DNA of 64,000 nt, from the NCBI GenBank assembly GCA_028583605.1, contig CM053326.1:15726587-15790586 (forward strand), in the 5' to 3' direction. Position numbers and translations under genes: made by a program. Source of the stretch: Dastarcus helophoroides (taxonomy: Eukaryota; Arthropoda; Insecta; Coleoptera; Bothrideridae). Positions 57,849 to 64,000 of the stretch are shown piece after piece. Below the pieces are notes generated by a model. The model saw nothing but the letters and a program-made list of their open reading frames with translations, was not told the DNA's origin and ran no database searches. Numbering within the stretch: position 1 is the first letter of the stretch; each line of letters opens with the position of its first letter.

Positions 57849-59481
57849 GAGTGTGTCCCACCAGGAACTGCCACGATCGATATCTGTCAAAGTACTTATC
57901 TAAAAAATTTGAAAATTTAACAACTTGGCAAAATTGGCAAGGCCAACACAACCAAAATATTCTCAAAGTTGAAGTACATCCGGTTATAACGAAAGTTGAC
58001 ACAACTTCGTTATTTTAAATGAGACGCCCTATATATTTTTGCCTTTTTGGATTTTGTTTGATATTTTAACGCCACTTTGGATAACAAACATTAATCTTAA
58101 ATTTTATAGTTTTTGATATAATTCGATATTTATAAAAAATGTTGCAGGGTCCCACTAAATTCTTCGTATTTTTTCCAGGAACCAGATATTTACTTCCTAT
58201 TTGGTACGTAAGTAGCACTCATATAAAGTTATCTTGCACAACTTTCATAAGTTCAAATACATTATACCGAGTGTTGAATTCACGTCTGAAAATTTTGGTA
58301 AATTCAAATAGCGATAACTTTGTTATCTCAAAGGGAACACCCTATATTTTTTGACCTATGTTGTGGGGGTTTCTGTTACAACTTTTAGAAATACTTGCCA
58401 TTTTTACTTTTATTTTTTTATTTTACAATCGAATTCTTGTTAAGTAGTATTAGTGACAATGAGTGGAAACCTAAACTGAAATCTAAAAAAAGAAACAATC
58501 GGTATAGACAATTAAATTATTAAACAATCAGTCAAATTATTTATTTATAGTAGTTCATAGTGTGCGATGAAGCAAAAATTAAAATATGGACTAGTCGACA
58601 TAATTGGAAACGCTATTTCAACATTTTGATTATAAACAACAGATTTTCTTTGACGGAGTCAAAATTGTAACATTTTTTACCATTTGCTTGGCTGAATTTC
58701 ACGAGGGCTTTACTGGATATCGAACAGCAAATTTATCACTGTATCAGATGGTTGTCATATTAATTTGTTACATCGTCAGAAAATAATAAACAAAAGGTCA
58801 GGCAGGTTTTCATTTTAGCTTCACCCCACACTATAAAATAAACTATAATAATTGAACAAAAGTTTCCTGATAGTTTAATTGTCGATAGAGATTATTTATA
58901 GTCATAAGGTTACTGATATGCGACCATCGGGAACTCTTATCGGAATTCATTTAATGTAAAATGGGAAAATAAAAGTAAAAAATTGCATTTATTTCAAAAA
59001 GTTTTAATAGCAACCCTTAGAAAGGTAAAAGATATTTAAAATCTACACAAGGGGGGCTAAAAATATAGGGTATTCCCTTTAAAATAACAAAATTATCTCT
59101 ATTTAAATTTATCAAAATGTTCAGACGTGAAGTCAACATTCGGTATAATGTCCTTAAACTTATCAAAGTTATGCAAGCTAGCTTCGCATGTGTCCTACGT
59201 ACATACCAAATATGAAACGAATATCTTGTTTCTGGAAAAAGATACGAAGAATTTCGTGGAACCTTGCATCTGCAAAAATTCTTTTTAAATCCAATTGTCT
59301 CAAAAAACTATAAATTTTTAGAACAATGTTTGTTATCCAAAGTGGCCTTAAAATATCAAATAAAATCCAAAAATGTAAAAATATATAGGGTATCTTATTA
59401 AAAATAAGCTGTTAAATTTTTCAGATTAGTCAGTCAGATCAGTCAGATATCGATCGCGGCGATTCCCAATGGGACACACTG
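57849..59481. mobile_element. TA-flanked palindromic element, family F
   Basis: GAGTGTGTCCCACCAGGAA at the left pairs with TTCCCAATGGGACACACTG at the right, each next to TA. The inverted arms run about 600 bp: ACGATCGATATCTG near 57873 against the inverse near 59448, TGGATAACAAACATTAATC near 58077 against the inverse near 59325, and CAGGAACCAGATATT near 58180. The plus-strand frames here are inside the arms and lack family features. Confidence 0.78.
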
Positions 59482-59934
59482 TATAGATACAAGTACTAAT
59501 AATTGTGTCTCATTTGGTTGATTGTGCAATAATTAGTGTTGCACAATTGTTTTTGTCATTAGTAAACTTCGTTATTCTGAAAAACGCTTTTTAATAACGA
59601 ATTCATTTAAAACATTAATATCTTTAGGTGATATTGACTCGAAAAGGGTACATGTTACGAAAAAAATCACAGGTAAAACTTTTTGTGAAAAAAAGATCGC
59701 AAAATCCAAAAAAAAAATCATAACATTAGTATTAGAGACGTAGAAATACTGATAGAAAAAAGAATTAGTATGCTCCAGAATCTAGATCCACGCTACTGGT
59801 GATGTAAATTTTCTAATATTTTTTTAAATTCTATTAGTTTGAAGAAATAAAAAATTCTGTAAAAATTAAAGCTCCAACACCCTGCATCCCAAAAACGATA
59901 CGTCTAAGAAGCTACCAGTTAGTTCGAAAAAATG

Positions 59935-60290
59935 TTTATTATGATTTTTAGGGACATTCTCGGTATATTACTAAAAAAACAATTAAACATCAGATGTAAG
60001 CTTAAAGTATCCTAACTTTGTTTTTTAAGATTGGACATCCTGTATATTATTATATATTTCGATAGTACTTTTCATGCTGATTTTATTAATGTCTTATCCT
60101 CAAAAATTATCTAGATGAAAAGTACTATTGATATATATAAAAATATACAGGGTATCCAGTTAAAACAAAACAAAGTTAGGTTACTTTAAACTTACATATG
60201 ATATCGTATTGTTAGTAATATAACAAGAATATCCATAAAAATTCATAATAAACCATCTTTTGAACTATCTAATACGACGAAAAATAACAG
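59935..60290. repeat. Inverted repeat with nested inner pair
   Basis: The left arm (ATGTAAGCTTAAAGTATCCTAACTTTG near 59993, in pieces) and right arm (CAAAGTTAGGTTACTTTAAA near 60170) are inverses out to about 59935 and 60265. Just inside, GATAGTACTTTTCAT and ATGAAAAGTACTAT (60062-60125) form a second pair. The inner arm ends CATCCTG|TA and TA|CAGGGTATCC suggest one element inserted symmetrically in another. Confidence 0.65.
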
Positions 60291-60299
60291 TGATACGAA

Positions 60300-61490
60300 A
60301 GTTCAAAGGTGCATAGTTTTCACCTGAACACCCAGTACATAGACAAATAAGTAAAGTTTCGTCAATATCATGGAGTGAAAAAGTAAATTAGAATGCATTT
60401 TCAATCTTTATGACAAAGAAGGACGATGTGATTATTTAAATTATTTGAACAATTCAAATGCTTTTATCAAGGATTTGTAAAAATAGATTTAGTTAAATTA
60501 AACCGAGCGATAGAAAATTTATGACAAATTAATACGTGTAATTATGACAAATCGCGTGTAGAATTCTTATAGCTTTATTTTTCCAATATAATAAAAAAGG
60601 ACCAGTCTTGTTTGTCTTCAATTTGCGTCATTTCATTTATAAAATATCATGCATAAACTAAGCAAATTTACATAAAAATATCTAGGTTTAGTAACTTACC
60701 ACTCCATTTAAAGAATTCTTTTATTCTAATAATTATTCTGAAAAAGGAAAAGAGCATCATTAAAACTACTTACATTGAAAAGTCTTGCAAGAAATTGCCA
60801 CAAATTGATCTTGAAGCAAAAGCACACTTTTAATGAATGCACAACGTTTCCAACAATGTGTATTTAAACTCTATTTACTCAAATGATGATTTATAAGTGT
60901 AGATCTCTGAAAACAATGTTATCACATTTCCATGAGATTGCAAAAGAATTGTTTCAGGTGTGAATTTATAATTAAAACATTTGCCAAGAAATACAGTATG
61001 TGGTAAATGAATAAATAGGTTTTACTAAATTGTAAAGGTAGATATACAATTAAATTAAGTTTAAAATAGAAATTGGTGGGTAAAAAATATTCTTCCATTT
61101 TGCAGGACATTGGAATGGGAAGGAATTTCTTAAGAAGTAGAGCAATATTTAGACTATAACAGTGATAATTTAGTTATTTCTCAGAAAGTTGCTCTGCGGT
61201 GCCCAGGTTCGATATCTGCACACAAATTAACAGTGGTTTTAAACATATTTTTAATTATTTTTATTATTAGAGGCGTTATTATTTCATTTAAATTCGTTTC
61301 GATGTAGGAAGGTACTTGCTTTAGCGGATTTTTCAGATATCTGACAAATGTGAGTACAAGATATGCTAAAAACATGATATAAATTGAATTAAATAATCTG
61401 CCAAAATTTATAACTAATCAAGTATTTTTATTCCAAACTTCGATCAAAATTATTATTCAAGTAAGGTTGCCACTTGTCAGGTTTACATTT
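60300..61490. other. Unassigned AT-rich stretch
   Basis: No gene supported; short minus-strand frames (60922-61110, 61181-61375) have no family features. Confidence 0.25.
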
Positions 61491-61990
61491 AAAGGGTGAG
61501 TCATTAGTAAGATAGAATCCTGTAGCTTAGACATTTTTTTATAACAAATATATTTTGGTGCAAAGGCACACTAGTACATTTTGAAATTATTTTTTACTAT
61601 AAAAGAGGTAATGCACCAAAGTGTCTTTTTTTTTAAAGGATGCACGTCATATATTTTTGTGTATTTAATTTTCTACAAAATGCTGATTAAAATGACATCA
61701 AAGAATAGGTGTTTGCGGTTAATAGTTTTTGAGATATTTAGGGAAAAAAAACATGAACATTGAGCCTGTGATTTCGAACCTCATCATGAAAACGGGAAAC
61801 AGTCTAATGTTTTTTTTTTAGTGCAGATGAATTTACTGAATCTTTATTTTACTTAAATAGCATTTTTTATTTAAATAAAGACTCAATAGTAAATCCAAAA
61901 TAACATTTCGCTAAAAAAAAATTGAATGGCACAACCTGTATAGCATGTTTCATTTTTGTTCGGTTCTGTTAAGTTTTAAAAGGCGAAACC

Positions 61991-62305
61991 CGGAAGAGTT
62001 TCGCCTCTGATATGGTGGATATACTGAGTTACCGTGCTCTTCTGTATAAACTTTCTTATCCCTTGTACCAAATTTTCAATTCAGCAGAGTTTCGCCTCTG
62101 GTATGGTGGACATACTGAGTTATCGTACTCTGATGTTTTGAAATTGGCCTTTTCATTTTTATTTTTGTATATTTCCTTGTATTTTATTCCTCATTTATTG
62201 TTTCTTTGCTCCTGAAGAAGCCCCCTACGATGGTGGGACGAAACGTCGAACACTTTTAGTAGTTCTTTGACACGGTCCAATCCCGGAAGAAGTATATCGT
62301 GTCAG
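61991..62305 (+). mobile_element. Penelope-like element 3' end, second copy
   Basis: This repeats the arrangement at 7545-7855: two units starting GAAGAGTTTCGCCTCT / GCAGAGTTTCGCCTCT about 91 bases apart (61993 and 62084), a T-rich spacer, a hammerhead-like segment and the tail CGGAAGAAGTATATC. No protein-coding part remains. Confidence 0.75.
62206..62252 (+). ncRNA. Hammerhead-like motif in Penelope 3' end (core intact)
   Basis: TGCTC, CTGAAGA (62212-62218), A, GCCCCC-TACGAT-GG-T-GGGA, C, GAAAC (62240-62244), GTC, GAACA. The CTGANGA and GAAA boxes are intact here. Helix I (TGCTC with GAACA) has one mismatch and helix II has one bulge and one unpaired A on each side. Helix III would be only A-U and C-G with no loop, a form that in other Penelope hammerheads is expected to act as a dimer. 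Activity is uncertain. Confidence 0.5.
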
Positions 62306-62824
62306 TTTATAAAATAATAAATATGACATGTTTCGCCACCACTGCATTTTTTTAAACCAAGGTACAATTAGTACAAGTATTATTGTGCTTTAACTTGATA
62401 AGATCACAGTTTGGGTTTCACTCATTTTTTTTTCGGAAATAAGCGCTACAAAATTTATTTATTAATAATTTTAATTTGCGTTGTGAAAAAAGTATTTTTT
62501 TTTCTTGTTAACTAAAACAAAAAGTAAAATTGACTAAAATATACTAATTTTGTACCATTTACTAGATTTATCCTTATATATCCTTATGTTAAAAGAATGT
62601 AGAACAAAATATGTAGAAGCATAGAAATTATATATATCATGGACAATAAGCAGCATCTAAACCAATATGTTCTGTATCTATTTAGTGTGCACCTGTTTAC
62701 TCTGTATAGTGAAGAATAATTTTAAAACATGCCTCAGGCTGTTACCTTTGTACCAAAAAGATCTTTATTGTCGAACAAATTGTAGAAGCTACGAGGCTTT
62801 ACCATACTAATGACTCACCCTGTA

Positions 62825-64000
62825 TATGTATAGTAAACAATATTTTCAATTCAAAATTTAAACCCCTTGTCAGGTTGTCACTATCTCTGAGCAGCTTTGA
62901 TAACTTGTAATTGATAGAAAACATTGTTTAGATTATTCTTGAAAAATGAAAACATAGGACTCCTGGGACCCCACTAAAGGATGATTCGGTTTTTCACTTT
63001 AATCGCCCTATAGCAATAGCGAATTTGAGAAGAAAATCAATGTGAAATCGTAAACAGGAAGTGTTCTCAAGCGGTGAATACTCAAGAGATATGTTTTCGA
63101 CGGCCATTACAAATAGTTTGAGCTTTTCGGAGAACAGATAATACCACGGTAATTTTTTAAACCGAAGAATCATCTTTGTTTCTTCCTAGACGTCACAACT
63201 CTTAAATAGTTGGGAAATGGGGGCACTTGTGTATTCTTGTAAGTACCCTGTGCCTACATTGAAACATTTAATGTTTGGTTAGCACTGTCGTTAGTCATAT
63301 GTTTTATAAGCAACAATCGTCAAATGTTTAATATGCTCCAAATTTACTTTAGAGCATTGAGCATTACTTCGTGGATTCTTCGATATTCAGTTTTTTATTA
63401 TTCCTGTTTTGGTTTGTGTCAGTTTATTTTCGTACACTTTTTGCATCATTTATTTTTCCTGTTTTATTTTTCTTTAAACCAGTAGATGAATGAAACTAAA
63501 AATGCAAAATGCATGTGTAGAACATTTTCGAAACGAGAAAAAATATATACGGAGGTTGTTTAAGACATAGACAAAAATCTACACATGCTTAAACCACCTG
63601 AAGACAGATCCTCGGCCTCATCACTGGATCCAATTTTCGGTTAATGAGATCGCAAAAAAAGAGCCTCTGGATAGGCTAATGAGAAATACCACATCACTCG
63701 TAAAAAATTGAAAAACTTTAAAAAATTAGTGATTCATAGTTTCAGGAATATACAATATAGTTTTTCAAAACTTGACATAGGCCAACTTTTTTATTTGAAA
63801 TGATAGAGAAGTACTTCCAATTGCAAAGTTTTAGGAAATAGCTTGACTAAAAAAATGTACCAAAAAATCCTTCCCATGTTGCCATAAAAACAATATTTTT
63901 TTAAATAGCATCATTACATTTTTTAACATATTTTGATAGATTTTTAAATTTTAAACAAAAAGTGTTGTGTCACATTTTTTATTTGAAATTGCCGTTTTCG
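62825..64000. other. Unassigned stretch to the window end
   Basis: No gene, RNA or repeat supported. Confidence 0.25.

Larger units (their letters stand above)
61492..62822. mobile_element. TA-flanked TIR element interrupted by a Penelope 3' end
   Basis: The left AAGGGTGAGTCATTAGTA and the inverse of the right TACTAATGACTCACCCTG ends match, flanked by TA. TGTAGCTTAGACA and its near-inverse TGTAGAAGCTACG extend the repeat. The interior includes the Penelope-like fragment at 61991-62305. No coding sequence. Confidence 0.7.

Noticed and set aside
1..64000. tRNA, rRNA and snRNA genes
   Set aside because: None could be recognised by eye; a covariance-model scan could not be run, so absence is not proven.

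Overview
The window looks like arthropod nuclear DNA, most likely from an insect with a large, AT-rich, transposon-loaded genome. The evidence is the mix of elements: I-like and Jockey-like LINEs, a Penelope-like element, mariner-type, hAT, Mutator-like and Harbinger-like DNA transposons, and many TA-flanked palindromic elements. There is one convincing host-type coding exon. No taxon can be fixed from it. All coordinates and matches come from reading by eye; no alignment, folding or search was run.

Layout. 1-2.2 kb: broken LINE 3' end joined to a palindromic repeat. 2.7-5.3 kb: transposase scraps and half a palindromic element. 6.7-7.9 kb: Penelope-like element with a GIY-YIG domain. 8-10.5 kb: a palindromic element inside another palindromic element. 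10.65-14.6 kb: a GC-rich Harbinger-like MITE, a hairpin, and a TIR element with a 7-bp target duplication. 14.6-20.7 kb: mostly unassigned, with a second copy of the first palindromic repeat. 20.7-21.9 kb: a decayed mariner. 22.65-23.97 kb (minus strand): a coding exon of a Ser/acidic-rich protein I do not recognise, with one frameshift and good splice signals. 25.2-27.3 kb: a non-autonomous hAT with an 8-bp target duplication.

27.4-33.1 kb is the most interesting part. A Mutator-like transposase relic was split by a 4.76-kb TIR element. That element carries long terminal inverted repeats and a broken gene with a PIN-like nuclease motif set and a Cys-rich CXC domain. It was itself hit by a 1.95-kb insertion flanked by a 10-bp duplication (AAAAACATAG). 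The insertion is built only from 466-bp tandem units arranged head to head, and each nearly complete unit carries a full hammerhead ribozyme core (five in all, three on minus and two on plus). This is the architecture of an animal retrozyme: a small non-coding retroelement that makes self-cleaved circular RNA. The Penelope-like elements at 7.8 and 62.2 kb have hammerhead-like sequences of their own and belong to the class thought able to supply reverse transcriptase for such elements.

33.1-39.0 kb: three more TA-flanked inverted-repeat elements, the last with a decayed transposase. 40.6 kb: a 116-bp MITE. 42.2-44.5 kb: a Jockey/CR1-like LINE relic. 45.5-46.1 kb: an internally deleted Mutator-like relic. 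47.1-48.4 kb: a small TIR element and the 3' end of a LINE with a restriction-like endonuclease tail. 50.1-54.5 kb: a nearly full-length but broken I-like LINE (gag with zinc knuckle, endonuclease, RT, RNase H). 54.6-56.3 kb: a hAT dimerisation-domain fragment followed by a long degenerate AT-rich tract. 57.5-62.8 kb: hairpins and palindromic elements with a second Penelope 3' end. The remainder shows no gene I can support.
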